A stretch of DNA of 64,000 nt. It comes from Sympetrum striolatum (lineage: Eukaryota > Arthropoda > Insecta > Odonata > Libellulidae). The stretch is taken from assembly GCA_947579665.1 (NCBI GenBank), contig OX388352.1, forward strand, positions 73,694,113-73,758,112, written 5' to 3'. Shown in pieces: positions 21,483 through 32,904 of this stretch; positions within the stretch are counted from its first letter, which is position 1, and every line of letters starts with the position of its first letter. Made by a program: the position numbers and the translations under genes. The notes under the pieces are model-generated. The model worked only from the letters and a program-made list of their open reading frames with translations, ran no database searches and was not told the DNA's origin.

Positions 21483-23514
21483 GGCAGTTAAAGGAAAATT
21501 GCCAGAGGAGATATGGACTGGGGAAAAGGTAAACCTGAAACATTTAAGGGTTTTTGGGTGTGCTTCCCATATGCATATCCCAAAAGATCTGAGAAATAAG
21601 TGGGATCCAAAAAGTAGGGAGCTGATAATGGTTGGGTATTGCTCTGAATCTAAAGGGTATCGACTCATAGATCCCAAAAATCCTAAGAAAATAGAAAAAG
21701 CAAAGGATGTCATTTTCTTTGAAGAGATTTTCCCCTTTAGGAGGAAAGCTGATGCTGCTGTTCCTGCTGATGAAAGTGCCAACCAGTCGTGGGAACTTGA
21801 TGTTTCTCATGAGCCTGATGTAAGGGACCATGGACCAAATGATCTCAGGATGAGACTTGGGGATGCTGAGAGTATCTCTGTGGATGAGGACCCAAATGAT
21901 CCTGATGATTTTTCTGAAAGGAGGTATCCTGCTAGGGAAAGACATCCCAGGGCATTTCCAGATTTTATTATTTATCATGCTGTGCACGAGGACGATGCAC
22001 CTGAAAGTCTAGAGAGGGCATTGAATGGAGAAGACAGAGATGACTGGAAACGAGCCATGGAGGAGGAAATGGATTCCTTGAGGAGGAATAAAACCTGGGA
22101 ACTTGTAAACTTGCCAGAAGGCCAGAAGGCAGTTGATTGCAGATGGGTTTTCAAGAAGAAAAATGAGTCTGATGCAGTCAGGTATAAGGCACGCTTAGTG
22201 GCTAAAGGTTTCTCTCAAAGGTTTGGAGTTAATTATTGTGATACTTTTTCTCCAGTTGTTAAACACAATTCAATCAAAATGTTACTTGCTTTGTCAGTAG
22301 AATTTGATCTTTGCATATATCATCTAGATGTTACTACTGCATTTTTAAATAGTGAGTTAGATGATACAGTTTTTATGAAGCAACCTGAAGGTGTTGAGAT
22401 TGAAAAAGGAAAAGTTTGTTTATTGAAAAAGGCCTTGTATGGTCTCAAACAGGCAAGTAGGGCTTGGTACAACAAGATAAATTCTGTTTTGATTGATTTT
22501 AATTTTGTGAAATCTATGTTTAAACCTTGTGTATATTTTAAGATTGATGGCAATAGTGTTTTAATAATAGCTTTGTACGTTGATGATTTCTTGATTTTCA
22601 GTAATAATTTTAAGCAGAAAATGGAAGTTGTGACAAACCTTATGAATAAGTTTGAGATTAAAGACCTTGGTAAAGTGAAAAATGTGTTGGGAATGAGAGT
22701 GAGTAAGAAAAATGATCAGTTGTATGTAGATCAGAGGGATTACATCAATCTAATTTTTAAAAAGTTCTCAATGATAGATTGTAAGCCTGTGAGCACTCCA
22801 ATGCAGGTTGGTTTAAAGTTAACAAAGAGTGTGAAATGTGATATAACCCTCCCTTATCGTGCTCTCATTGGTTCTCTTATGTACCTAGGTGTGATTAGTA
22901 GGCCTGATATTGCTTACACTGTCAGTTTTCTCAGCCAATTCAATGAACATTATAGTGAAGCCCATTGGAAATGTGCCAAGCGTGTGTTAAGATATTTAAA
23001 GAACACCATTGATCTTTGTTTAGTGTACAGAAAGACTGATAAGAAACTAGAAGGGTTTGTAGATTCTGATTGGGGTAATTGCTCCATTGACAGAAGGTCA
23101 TACACTAGATATGTATTTGTGCTAGGAGGGTGCGCTATATCTTGGGAGAGTCGAAAGCAAAAAACAGTGGCCCTCTCTAGCACAGAGGCAGAGTACATGG
23201 CCTTAACTCAAGCAGCCAAGGAAGCAATCTATTTCAGAAACCTCTTGCATGAATTAGGGTTTGGTAATAAAGAAGCTGTCTTGATTTATAATGACAACCA
23301 GTCTGCTCAGAAATTAGCTGAAAACCAAATGGTTCATAGTAGGTCAAAGCATATAGATATACAACATCATTTCATCAGAGAGAGCTTGGAAAATGGTTGT
23401 GTTACTTTAGAATATGTTTCATCTCAATGCAATGTTGCAGATGTTTTGACCAAGAGTATTCATGGCCCTAGTCATGTAAAATGTATTGAAGGTTTGGGCA
23501 TGATGAAAATGTAA
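21409..23514 (+). pseudogene. Copia reverse transcriptase-RNase H, open but N-terminally deleted
   Basis: A single open frame of about 700 codons. It starts inside the C-terminal end of integrase (SYWAEAV...YLKNRSP), and has RT with KARLVAKGF, LDVTTAFLNSELDD and catalytic YVDD (about 22578). RNase H follows with VDSDWGNC and ALSSTEAEYMA. It stops at 23514 just before the polypurine tract. The RT/RNase H part looks intact, but it has no natural start and the integrase core is deleted at about 21392-21415. Confidence 0.85.
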
Positions 23515-23564
23515 TTGCTTTTGTAATTTGATTCACATTTATTTCAGAAGTGTGTATCTAGCTT

Positions 23565-23573
23565 AAGGGGGAG
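23565..23573 (+). other. Copia polypurine tract
   Basis: The purine run aagggggag lies immediately before the TG of the 3' LTR, the expected plus-strand primer position. Confidence 0.85.
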
Positions 23574-23796
23574 TGTTGGTAACAAGATGTTATTGTTACT
23601 TATAATCTAGCTACACACACTTTAGTGTATTACTTGTAAGTTGGTATGACTGTGATATTCATACGTTGGCAGCAGTGTAGTATTCGATGTTCATTTTGTA
23701 CTGTCCATGCTTTCTTACTTCCTAATTAAACAGTGTTGTGTTCACATGTGCTTCTTGATTCCTTTCAATATCCATCATAATCTGCGCTTTCCAACA
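23574..23796 (+). repeat. Copia 3' LTR
   Basis: 223 bp, same length as the 5' LTR with no difference seen. The target duplication gtaac follows. Confidence 0.95.
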
Positions 23797-23801
23797 GTAA
23801 C

Positions 23802-24389
23802 TCACACTTTGATTTCCGAAAACAGATTATCAAATCATTTGCAATCAAGTGCATTGGGAAATGAGCATTGCTTGGAAGACACTAAAGAAGATGTAGAAAG
23901 AGTTCTCGGGTTTCCAACCTGGTCGCCTCTTGCCAAATGGTCGACGTTTTGGGCGCGTACTCTGTGCCCAAACTTCTTTCTACTAAAGAAGATAATAATG
24001 TAGTATCGTATAGTAGCATTTAAACCTAGCGGAATGTGGAAGATTGTGGATGTGACAAAGTGAAACCTAGTTGTGATGCAATTATCTTCAATCTTAAAAG
24101 AATTTTATATGAAAGCTATGTATTCTATGTATATATTTCATGTGTTATATTTAAAATCATTTCAAAAGTCCTTTATTGTGATATCGAGAAACAGCTTTCT
24201 ATATCTTGAGGGATTGGTTGAAATATGATTATAAATTTGACCAAAATCTTTTTAAACAGAGGAGTTTTGATCTACCATAGTCGAACCCAGGACCATTTCC
24301 AGCGATATCTTTTCAGATACTATAACTTAAATACCTAATCACACGATGCTTGAAATTTCAGGTCAATATTCTTTCGTGAAGAACTATAA
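23802..24389. other. Intron; right flank of the Copia target and a lone B-core-like motif
   Basis: Positions 23802-24000 continue the sequence interrupted by Copia. At about 24279-24290, agtcgaacccagga resembles one array core in - orientation. The surrounding monomer is not recognisable, so it may be chance or a very old fragment. Confidence 0.35.
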
Positions 24390-25160
24390 GTATCCTTCCA
24401 AGAGTAGAAGAGGAGATAGAGAACTTCTTCCAAACTCTCGGGAATGAAAATGACAAGAAGACCAACAACTATAAAGTCAGAATGGGTGATTTATCGCTCG
24501 TGTAGGCCAGCAGAAAACTGGCAACCGTCTTAAGACTTTACTGCTATTTAGAGGAGTGAACAAGGTCATTATTTGATATGGTGCGCAGAACGCACCAATA
24601 TCTACATACAAATTCACACTTCAATAAGAAACTTTGAAGGAGCTAGACATGGAGTTGAGCTAGAAAGAAAAACATGTTAAATGAAATTTACAGAATAATT
24701 GAACCTGGCTGAAGTGCCTTATGATTAAAGAAAGAGGAGGAAGGTCTTCAACCATTGCATCTTACCAGTGTTGACCTTTGGAGGTGAAACTTGGATGTCA
24801 AATGCAGAAATAACTTAGTGACTTTAGGCAATATAAAGGAAAATGGAGTGTTGAATATGTGGAATCAATAGAAGAGAAAGGAAACCCAACACTTGGGTGC
24901 GGATGATGTCAAGAGTGACAGGCATAGATAAGGTAAGGTCACTGAAGTGGGTGTGGGCCAGCCATTGCGAGAAGGTAGGACAACCGTTGGACATCTGCAA
25001 TTATCAGCTGAATACAAAGGGGCATAAAGAGACCACAGAGAAGACCAAAATATAGAACAGAAGCATCATCAGATACTTATGGCTGATATGGCAATGAGAA
25101 GCTCACAATGGAGAAAATTGGAAAGTACTGGGGAGACTTATATCCAAAGTTGAATAGAAA
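24390..25160 (+). pseudogene. Decayed non-LTR retrotransposon ORF2 remnant
   Basis: Broken frames match the endonuclease and C-terminal parts of non-LTR ORF2 proteins. There is an endonuclease-like stretch ending MGDL (about 24484), then, after a deletion, LPVLTFGGETWMS (about 24760), the conserved block after the RT domain. Traces of the C-terminal GHI/GRP-type region follow. Many stops and shifts, and no ends or target duplication seen. The clade is undetermined; RTE or CR1-like elements have this C-terminal pattern. Confidence 0.55.
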
Positions 25161-25408
25161 ATGATTATGTTATGCATTTATGTACACACAGAGAAGATTA
25201 ATCATCTCCATCATTCCCTGTGCATACGACTATTATTCTACTTGGAAGGAGATGAAATGTTAGGTAAGTTAAAATAAAGGTTTTTCCATAATCGCCTTCT
25301 TCGAATTTCACATGAGTCACCAATATTGGTGTTGGAAATTTATTGAAAATCAACCAACATTCATAATGTTATAATATTACAATTTATACAGCACCAACAA
25401 TTTGCAAA
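25161..25408. other. Intron sequence
   Basis: AT-rich with no recognised element. It ends with the left copy of the SINE target duplication, which begins at 25409. Confidence 0.4.
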
Positions 25409-25422
25409 TAAAATTGCTGGGA

Positions 25423-25553
25423 TGGGCTCCCGGATAGTCATGTGGACAGCGCGTTTGCCTTTGGTGAAAGCGGTCCCGGGTTCGATTCCCGGTGGGAGCC
25501 AATGTGCGAAATGACCTAAGCTGTCGAAGCACTTTTAACAATACTACTACTAC
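25423..25553 (+). mobile_element. tRNA-derived SINE, full length, with perfect 14-bp target duplication
   Basis: The head is tRNA-like: ggctccc pairs perfectly with gggagcc (7-bp acceptor stem), the T arm is ccggg-ttcgatt-cccgg, and an A-box-like tagtcatgtgg precedes it. A short tail follows, ending in (act)n. Direct repeats taaaattgctggga at 25409-25422 and 25554-25567 are identical, so this is a young insertion made by target-primed reverse transcription. It is called a SINE because of the tail and duplication. The preserved cloverleaf stems mean a tRNA predictor may report it as a gene. Confidence 0.88.
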
Positions 25554-25567
25554 TAAAATTGCTGGGA

Positions 25568-26358
25568 ACTAAAGAAATTAAATTATCATACATATGAGGT
25601 TAAGTACTGTGACAAATCTGATGCATAAAAGTAAAATTTCAGCATCAGAATGGTGATTGTGTGCTATCTATCTCTAAAATATTTTCACAATTTTGCTATA
25701 TATATGATGACTAACTTCTGAAATAATTTTAAATCAAGCAAGTATTGAAATAATTTGTGAATATTTTTTAATTAGAAATTATGTAACATCTTAGAAGGGG
25801 TGAAGTTATTGAATATACATCATGAAGAATAATTACAGTGTTGAGATGGAATGAATAAGTGACACCATCACACTCTGCAAAATGCATGATTGTGTATTGA
25901 GAAAATTATCTAGAAGATTTTACTGATATTACTCTGAGAGAAAATTTTACTGACTATCCCTAACTAGACTCTGACTCTGAATTAAACAATTCCTATGCTT
26001 CAGTCCTAGATGAAAATCTATCCTAAGAGTTTGACTCCAAAAAGGAATGATTTCAATGTAACATACAAGGTTTGAAAACCAATAACCTGTATCACTGCAG
26101 ATTTTAAGAAACACATTCTAAAAATATTATGAAACTGCCAGAGCATAAATGCTTTTTAAAGGTAATATGATAAAGACCAAGGTAAATGTAAGGAACCTGG
26201 GAAATAAAGCAAACAAGAACATAGCTAGGTCACAATATTTTGTTTCCACATTGCTGAACCTATTTCTTAATTTTAAATCAACATTCATGAAATGTCTCTG
26301 TATTCATTATATTTAGGCAAATATTTCAATTTCTACATTTAAAAAAATTCCTTTACAG
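25568..26358. other. Intron sequence, FSTL5-like gene
   Basis: No repeats or coding signals recognised. It ends in the acceptor ttcctttacag. Confidence 0.5.
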
Positions 26359-26471
26359 CTGCACCAAATGAAGAGAGGAGGTTTTTCTCTTTCCATGACT
26401 GGGGAGTGTCTGTGTATGAACCAACAGCCAATCATCAGATTCAAGCAACTGGCATCATACCTGGAACCCAA
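26359..26471 (+). CDS. FSTL5: FSTL5-like gene, exon after the Ig domain
   Basis: Acceptor ctttacag|ctgcac, donor acccaa|gtaatt. Phase 1 in, phase 0 out. It encodes APNEERRFFSFHDWGVSVYE...IIPGTQ. The HDWGVSVYEP and PGTQ segments match the linker into the C-terminal region of FSTL4/5 proteins. The phase agrees with the upstream exon once its frame is read as TNIGG, which supports the view that the lesion lies in that exon. Confidence 0.8.
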
Positions 26472-26672
26472 GTAATTTATATTTAGATTGTAATTCAAAG
26501 ACGTTTGTAATAATTAAAATTAATCAAGAATCTGCATGTGGTAGACTTAAAGTCAACATTTGAAGATATAAAATAGAGTTAAAAATGCAAATTGAGTGGC
26601 TCATTCCCACCTATCAGAAATTATTTACCGCTTAACATAAAAATATTCTTCTTTCATTTCAACTATCACTTA
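26472..26672. other. Intron left of the hAT-like insertion
   Basis: AT-rich; ends at the 8-bp target copy gtcagtac (26673-26680). Confidence 0.45.
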
Positions 26673-28280
26673 GTCAGTACTAGACATGGGCGCCGTTATG
26701 ATTTTTGTCAGCGGTGGCGTAGAGGGAATATGAAGCTGGCCGCGGCGGCGTAACGGCGTGAACGCTGACTGCTTAATCGTCGGCGGCGGCGCGGCGTAAC
26801 CGGCGGCGTGTAAAATTTCGTTCGTATATGGCAGGAAAAAAGGCGAATAACTAGAATATCTGAGAGTATATTATTACAATTATATAATATCAATAAAGAC
26901 AATGTAGAGCTATCTTGAATACGCAGCACAATGGGCTAGAATCGAAAAAACCTGGCAAAAAATCCTTTTCTTGCGTGCGGACTTTAGTACTGGCAATTAT
27001 CGAATAAATCCTGCCTATTACTACCAAATTATTTACACTGATTTCTACCTATTAAAATTCTGAAGGTGGTCAAAATTGACCAAAATTTACGAATAATGCC
27101 AGGTTTAGATTTTTGCAAAAATCTTCAGCCTCAAACCAAACACAAATTAGCAGAATCATCGGGAAAAATCAATACAGTGTTAAATAATCAACCCTCAAGC
27201 ATAATTATGCTTTTTCATGTGATCACAGTTGAATATTTGAATTATTGCATCACTTCCATCAGATCTCTGAATTAGCTTCTGTTGGTGAAATACTCACTTC
27301 ATGCAACATGTCTTTTAAGTTATATTTCTTTCTCTTATCCTCTCTCGGACCCTCCAATTTAAGGAAAACGAGCTCACATAAGACGCTGTCTGGGAATATT
27401 ATATGCAGAACTTATTGAGGTATGGAAATGCGAAGATTCAAAGTTCACACTCAAAAAATATTTCCTTATTCTTGGCCAGCATTTTTCGATTCTAGCTCGC
27501 TCTGCACCGTAAAAGGGTTAATTTGGCAATACGTTGCTTTCCTTATTTTCACAAAAGCATTCTACTTATAATTATGCTACATTACTTTAAGAACGTTTAA
27601 TGAGTGGTATCACAAATTGGGCACAAATAGCCAGTAGAATGTCGATCAATGGATGTACTATTGTTGTGAATTAGCTTTAACACCACATTTGCGCCACATT
27701 TTTCAAGTATGGAATCCAGGAATAGACATTCTATTGAAATTTCCAGAAAATAAAAAATGTATAAATGATGAACGCAAATCAAAACATTTAAGTTTAAACA
27801 AACTAAAAGAATAATAAGCAAATGAATGAATGAGAGGAGTTTAAAATAAATATATTTATAAAATTCATCAGTAGGTTACACTCTGTCAACAAAACCATTG
27901 CACAACGCATAGTTGTCATGGATGAATACCATTTTATTCGATCTCTGTGGCTCTAGTCTGCTTTTCTTATCGTTGAGAGTGAGCCTTCATATACTAAAAC
28001 TCCTCTCAATGGGAGTGCTGGTTGCGGGAATACACTATGTTCTAATAAAGATATTCAAATCGATTATAATGTTTTAGAACTCTGGATTAGACCTTTTTTA
28101 TAAATCAAAAGATGCTTCAATTATTAGTAATTGAAGTTAATCCAGGAAGATACTGTTGTACCCTATGAAGAAAATTCTCTTATTGGAGTTAACATTTTGG
28201 TTTACATATATGTTCATGATGGTTTTTATCAAAGTATTCACATAAATTATGATACGTAATGAATGCACATTGCTTGCCAT

Positions 28281-28561
28281 CAGGGCCGGCTTTTGACAAT
28301 TGGCTGCCCCAGGCAGAACGCATTTGGCGGCTCTCCCGTTTGTAATATTGCAAATTGAATAATGGTGTAAACCTGACAAAATATAACAACAGGCTCTTTT
28401 ACATTGAATAATAAACTAAATTTTTAAGATTCTTTCTATCTAATTTTTTGTGAGTTATTTGAGAGTCAATTAATAATAATAATCTTGTCATGTAATAATT
28501 TGGCCAAAATTTGGCGGCCCCAGGCGACCGCCTTATTCGCCTTCCCATAAAGCCGGCTCTG
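28281..28561. mobile_element. hAT-type MITE nested in the large element
   Basis: 281 bp, ends CAGGGCCGGCTTT and, inverted, CAGAGCCGGCTTT. Flanks are cttgccat and cttgccac, an 8-bp duplication with one difference. The interior is rich in ggcggc/gcccc near both ends. This structure is common among small hAT elements. Confidence 0.82.
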
Positions 28562-30384
28562 CTTGCCACTACTAAAAAGCCCAACGTATCTCAAACGGCC
28601 CCATGTTCATAAGAGAGATTGATGCTCGTAGTAGAAATATACGCGATGAAAGAGAAAGTTAGCCTAAATTAATTTTAATATTATACCACATGGAGATAAG
28701 TAATTGAAAGCTGTTCAGTGAAATTTAATTATAATTAATTATTATCATATTTACAAGGAAAAATAATAAAAGAAAAATATTTAATTGAAAAATTTGGAAA
28801 ATCGTAGCGAATTTGTTTGTACTTGTTCTTTAATACTCACTCTCATTTCAGAAACGAAGAAGTTCTTATTCTTGATAATTTGCTTCCTTTTATGATCTTT
28901 TTCCAATACTTTTAAATTTCCTGGTAAATATTCTGGGAAAATACATCTGAAAATTTTGAAGGGAATGTTGAGAGGTTTGAGAAAAATGCGTTCAAAAAAG
29001 TAGTTGCCTACTACTTTTCACTATACTTCATTCATTAAAAACATCCAGCGAGATAGTATTCTAAGAAAAGACTGAATTTTATTTGTGTTATGTTATGTGT
29101 ATGTTTTTTTCCTGGGTGCACGCCCTTATGTGCAAAGTCACCTTTACCCTTTCCTTATTTGTTTATTTGTGTTATTTTAAATCCCTATTTTCTACATAAA
29201 CATTCGAAAACGAACATACATTGCGGAAGTTACATCTTCCGCAATGTATTCTATGAATTATATTACGTATGAAATATATTATTATACCTATATATGTATT
29301 ATGAAATATTCTACCAAGAGCTTGGTAACGAAATCAAGTTTGCAATCGTACCTACTTTCATTGCTGAGAAAAAGTTGTTTTACATAATCGGTAATAATTT
29401 TTTCTGGTGGCTAGGAAATATATTAAAATTTTTAATTTTGATTCAAAATATATACCGCAATAATGTGTTAAAATTTTGTGTTAATTAAATTAATATTTTT
29501 TGCGATATCATTTTCAAATTGAGCGGTCTGTTTTAGAGCGTGAAAAATCAGGAACTTATTTATTTCTGACTGCGATAAAGTACCAAAAAGATAAAAACAA
29601 AAAAATTTCTATTACATAGTTACACATTACACATTCAATATCTATTCAGGGTGTCCCAAAAGTCATGGACCAAACGAAACACAGAGGTAGAACATTACAT
29701 GGGCTACAGGTTTGCAATTCATTTTGTTGTCCAATCTTCTTTTGTTTTCGAGCTACGAATTTTTTTCGTATTTTCTGAGAAAACCATGACTTTCCAGACA
29801 TTTGTGGTCATGGTTACGTAAGTATTTGCGATGTATTGTTTAATGTTTTCTCTAAAAATGCTAAATAGTTGTTGTAACTCACAAGAGAATATTTTTTACC
29901 CTTACTCATACCGTTTAGCCAAAATAAAATTTCAAATTCTTAAATTCTCAAAATTCCGAACTTTGACAAAATCTTTGAGGGCAATTTAAAAAAAATTCAT
30001 AATAAAAAAAATTTTTGTCACGTATCTTAAAAAACTTTTTCAATGCATCAGCTATTTACCACGTAAATTTTGTTGGGTTATCTTTACGGCATCATACCTA
30101 AAATTTGATTCGAAACATAGTAAGTCGATGATTCCCAGTTCAAACAAACAAGTCAAAGCCTCTTTAAACCTTAAACTGGAGTCATTAATGTGTTTAATTA
30201 TCGAAAAAAGAAAACGATTTGCCATTTAACATGGCTGTGGCACTCTTCCGCGGTAAGTTAAAACACCCTCTTCCCTTATTACTTGCTTTAATCAACAACA
30301 ATACCCTTCGAGAGTACTACAATGTACGGACGATTGTTGGGAGCCGCGGCGTAACTAAGCTTTCGATTAGAATTAGATTAGAAT

Positions 30385-30786
30385 ATGTAATGTGTTCTGG
30401 CATCGAACCCAGAAACAGCATGGTCTTATCTATTTTTTTTCATAAACCAAGTCTTGATATACATCTTCTATCTAAGCTAGAACTTCCTATCATATCGATA
30501 ATAGATCTAAAGGAATATATGGGAAAAGTAGGACGTCATTTGAGGCAGTTGCAGCCAATATTTCTGCTTGAGTTTTCACACATAGTTAGAGACGGTAATC
30601 CTTTGTTGTTCTGCATAGTATTTATCACCAGGAAGACCCGGGTTCAATGTCGGACGGAGAAAGTTCAGCGAATTTTATGAATAATTTCAATACTTTTTCT
30701 ACTTTTGATGACCCTCTCGATATGTTGTCGACTTGAAATTTGTGTTATCAACATGCTTGCAGAATGTAAGCAGCATTTTACTCGTA
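30385..30786 (+). repeat. Dispersed array-repeat fragment ending at the hairpin terminus
   Basis: Starts with a - orientation monomer (ctggcatcgaacccag at about 30396). It switches near 30505 to + orientation monomers with a core at about 30641 (cccgggttcaatgtcgg). It ends in tgcttgcagaatgtaagca and ttttactcgta at 30786. Its right boundary is the same terminus as the edge of the 17-kb array, although it sits inside a different transposon. A head-to-head arrangement of the two orientations is already present in this small copy. Confidence 0.8.
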
Positions 30787-31476
30787 TCAAGCTAAAATTT
30801 AGTAGAACTTGTTTTTCTGTGGACATTCTTGTTTAAGTTTTATTCAACTCAAAACTCAAGTAACTATAATGGAAAGACCGGCAATAAATAGTTTTTTCAT
30901 TTATTTAAAATTAATAACTTTGTTTACTAATGAGATATGATATAATAATTTATAATTCCTTGAAAACTTATGTCTGATAATTAGAAACAAGTTTCCACAA
31001 ATTCTAAGACAAAAAACTACAAATATGTGAGGAAAACTATGCATTAAGTGATAGTCGCCTGAGTAAAGTGTACCCCGCCCGGGCAAGGCACACTTGTCAA
31101 GTGAACACCACCTTCTGGTGGGACTCATTGTACAGTGACTCCTGCCCGTCAAGTGCTCCTCGACTCCTACACCGGCACCTATTTTGCCGGCACGTGTGCA
31201 AACGGCCTAATCGTAACACGTATCGATATCACGTATAACTCAGCGCCCTCGTGGAAAGCCCGAGATGAGTTCTATCAGTTCAAAGCGTATCTCTTCGAAC
31301 TACTTGTCAGCATATTTTCGACTGTGGGACCTTGTTTTTAAATCCAAGCCACGCTGCGCCGCCGCCGATAAAATTTCCGGTGGCGGCGGGCCGTAGTTAT
31401 TTCTTCGGCGGCGGCGGCGTGCCCGATATTGTCGGCGGCTGGCGTAATCGGCGTGGCGCCCATCTCTAGTCAGTAC

Positions 31477-31925
31477 TGATATATTTTGTGAATATTCTAC
31501 AATTAATGAAATTTAAAGTTTCTATGGATATTCTAATTTTGTATGAAATGAATCAAATAAAATAGTGAAACAAAATTGAAATGAATTAAATTACATAGTG
31601 AAACTATGTTATATGATTCATTGCTATAACAAAGATATAGTTCTTGAACATTGCAACTTTGAATTCTAATTTTTGCAGCCTAAATGTTTGGCAGGAAATT
31701 TGCATAGAAATTTCAGGTTAATAAATCTGGGTAGAATAAGCACTTTAAAATGTACTTGTTTTGTAATAATTTTTTTTTAACTCTGAGAGTAACTGAGTTA
31801 AAACAGAAAATTAGACCTGTCTTGTTCAGTGGTAATATTCAGAGGATTACATTTTAATACAATGATAGATTTCAAAGAAAGAGATAATAATTTTTTGCTG
31901 CTGTAGCCAATATCTGGTGAAGTCC
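31477..31925. other. Intron sequence
   Basis: AT-rich, no element recognised. Confidence 0.4.
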
Positions 31926-32095
31926 TAAGCTCTACAGCTTGTCAAGAGTTGCTTCACCAAGGGAACAGCAACAATAGACAAACACACACAACCATTCCCT
32001 GATCAGGAATGAAAGGATCAGGATTCAAACCCAGGACCTTGGGGTCGGAGAAATATCATAGCTAGATGCTAACCACTCAGCCACCAAGGCTGGTT
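31926..32095 (-). mobile_element. Second tRNA-derived SINE family
   Basis: On the - strand the head reads ttggtggctgagtggttag (A-box-like, as in Ser/Leu-type tRNAs), then gggtttgaatcctg (B box) about 45 bp on. The body continues to about 31926. No target duplication was identified, so both edges are approximate. It is unrelated in its head to the SINE at 25423. Confidence 0.6.
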
Positions 32096-32128
32096 CAATA
32101 ATAATGAATAATGTTTTAATCTCTGCAG

Positions 32129-32254
32129 GAATATGTTTGTGGTGACAAAGGAGTGAACTGTAGCTGGGGGCAAGCAATAAATGTTGATAATCGATATGTG
32201 TATGTCACACAGCCAAAGAAGGACCGTGTACTGGTTATCAGCAAGATTCAGATG
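32129..32254 (+). CDS. FSTL5: FSTL5-like gene, C-terminal region exon
   Basis: Acceptor ctctgcag|gaatat; donor gatg|gttgta; 42 codons, phase 0 to 0. It encodes EYVCGDKGVNCSWGQAINV and YVYVTQPKKDRVLV. The paired Cys and CSW are typical of the start of the C-terminal propeller-like region of FSTL4/5. Confidence 0.87.
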
Positions 32255-32385
32255 GTTGTAGTTTAAGTATAAACCGACAACTATTAAGTGAATTGAAATA
32301 TATGCCTTAATTGCTTTAAAAAATTGGCTGGTTTCAATTGCATCTATGATAACAATATTATTCAAAATTGATTCTTTATGTTTAG

Positions 32386-32601
32386 GTTGTAGTAACTGAC
32401 AAATATCCAGTTCAATTACATCATGTACCACCTCTGGATCAAGTTTGGGTACTTAATTGGAGGAGTGAGGAAAACCATGGAATTAAGACAATTCAAATAA
32501 TCCGAGATGCATCTCAGAAACGCAAGCATCACACTGTCCATCCTGAACCAATTGATGGACAGTTTGACCTCATAAAAGGTCTCTTCATGCCTCCACTGCA
32601 G
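32386..32601 (+). CDS. FSTL5: FSTL5-like gene, C-terminal region exon
   Basis: Acceptor atgtttag|gttgta, donor ctgcag|gtaatt; 72 codons in phase 0. Residues include VVVTDKYPVQLHHVP and LDQVWVLNW, with a His-rich segment (RKHHTVHP) before a conserved PPLQ end. The preceding intron is only 131 bp. Confidence 0.88.
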
Positions 32602-32753
32602 GTAATTTGAACATTCCAGCATATTTTTCATGATCATGAAGAGTGGCATTTCCAATGAAATAAGATATATTTTAGTAACCTTCGTGAATAACTATTATAT
32701 GATTCATGAATTTTCTTGTGATTTGTGTAAAATTCATTTTTTTATATTTTCAG

Positions 32754-32904
32754 GACTTTTCACACTCCTTCAAGTATGGTTATGTCACCCATACAAACCA
32801 GAGGGGACTTTTCAAGTTGGATCTGGCTAACATGCAGTACATCCGCAGTGTTGATTTGACTCTCTATAATTGTGTACCAAGAGAGAGAGAATTATCATCT
32901 CTGC
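32754..32904 (+). CDS. FSTL5: FSTL5-like gene, C-terminal region exon
   Basis: Acceptor attttcag|gacttt, donor tctgc|gtaagt; enters phase 0, leaves phase 1. It encodes DFSHSFKYGYVTHTN and LFKLDLANMQYIRSVDLT, a repeat-like beta segment. Confidence 0.88.

Larger units (their letters stand above)
19738..23796 (+). mobile_element. Copia-superfamily LTR retrotransposon, deletion derivative with identical LTRs
   Basis: A 4,059-bp element flanked by a perfect 5-bp duplication, gtaac (19733-19737 and 23797-23801). The two 223-bp LTRs start TGTTGG and end CCAACA and appear identical by eye. A primer-binding site and a polypurine tract are in place. Internally there are gag remnants, a CCHC knuckle, a DSGA protease motif, reverse transcriptase with YVDD, and RNase H. 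The integrase zinc finger and DDE core are missing: the frame jumps from pre-integrase sequence (LYHLDVED) to the end of the integrase region (SYWAEAV). Gag has a stop and frameshifts. Identical LTRs with a defective body suggest recent movement using another element's proteins. Confidence 0.93.
26681..31468. mobile_element. Large hAT-like inverted-repeat element, about 4.8 kb
   Basis: The ends are TAGACATGGGCGCC on the left and, read inward, TAGAGATGGGCGCC on the right. They are flanked by the perfect 8-bp duplication gtcagtac (26673-26680 and 31469-31476). This fits the hAT target pattern nTnnnnAn. The first and last 100-150 bp are very GC-rich with reiterated cggcgg/gccgcc, in sharp contrast to the AT-rich interior. 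I see no transposase. The interior carries a nested hAT-type MITE (28281-28561) and a piece of the array repeat family (30385-30786). It is probably a non-autonomous element that grew by nested insertion. Confidence 0.82.

Noticed and set aside
24270..24300. A further array monomer suggested by agtcgaacccagga
   Set aside because: Only the core-sized motif matches; no monomer junction or spacing partner, so chance or extreme decay cannot be separated.
26708..26929. Frame through the GC-rich left end of the hAT-like element
   Set aside because: An artefact of the cggcgg repeats inside a transposon terminus.
30219..30680. A 153-codon frame
   Set aside because: It runs through the dispersed array-repeat fragment and its flank; no protein similarity.
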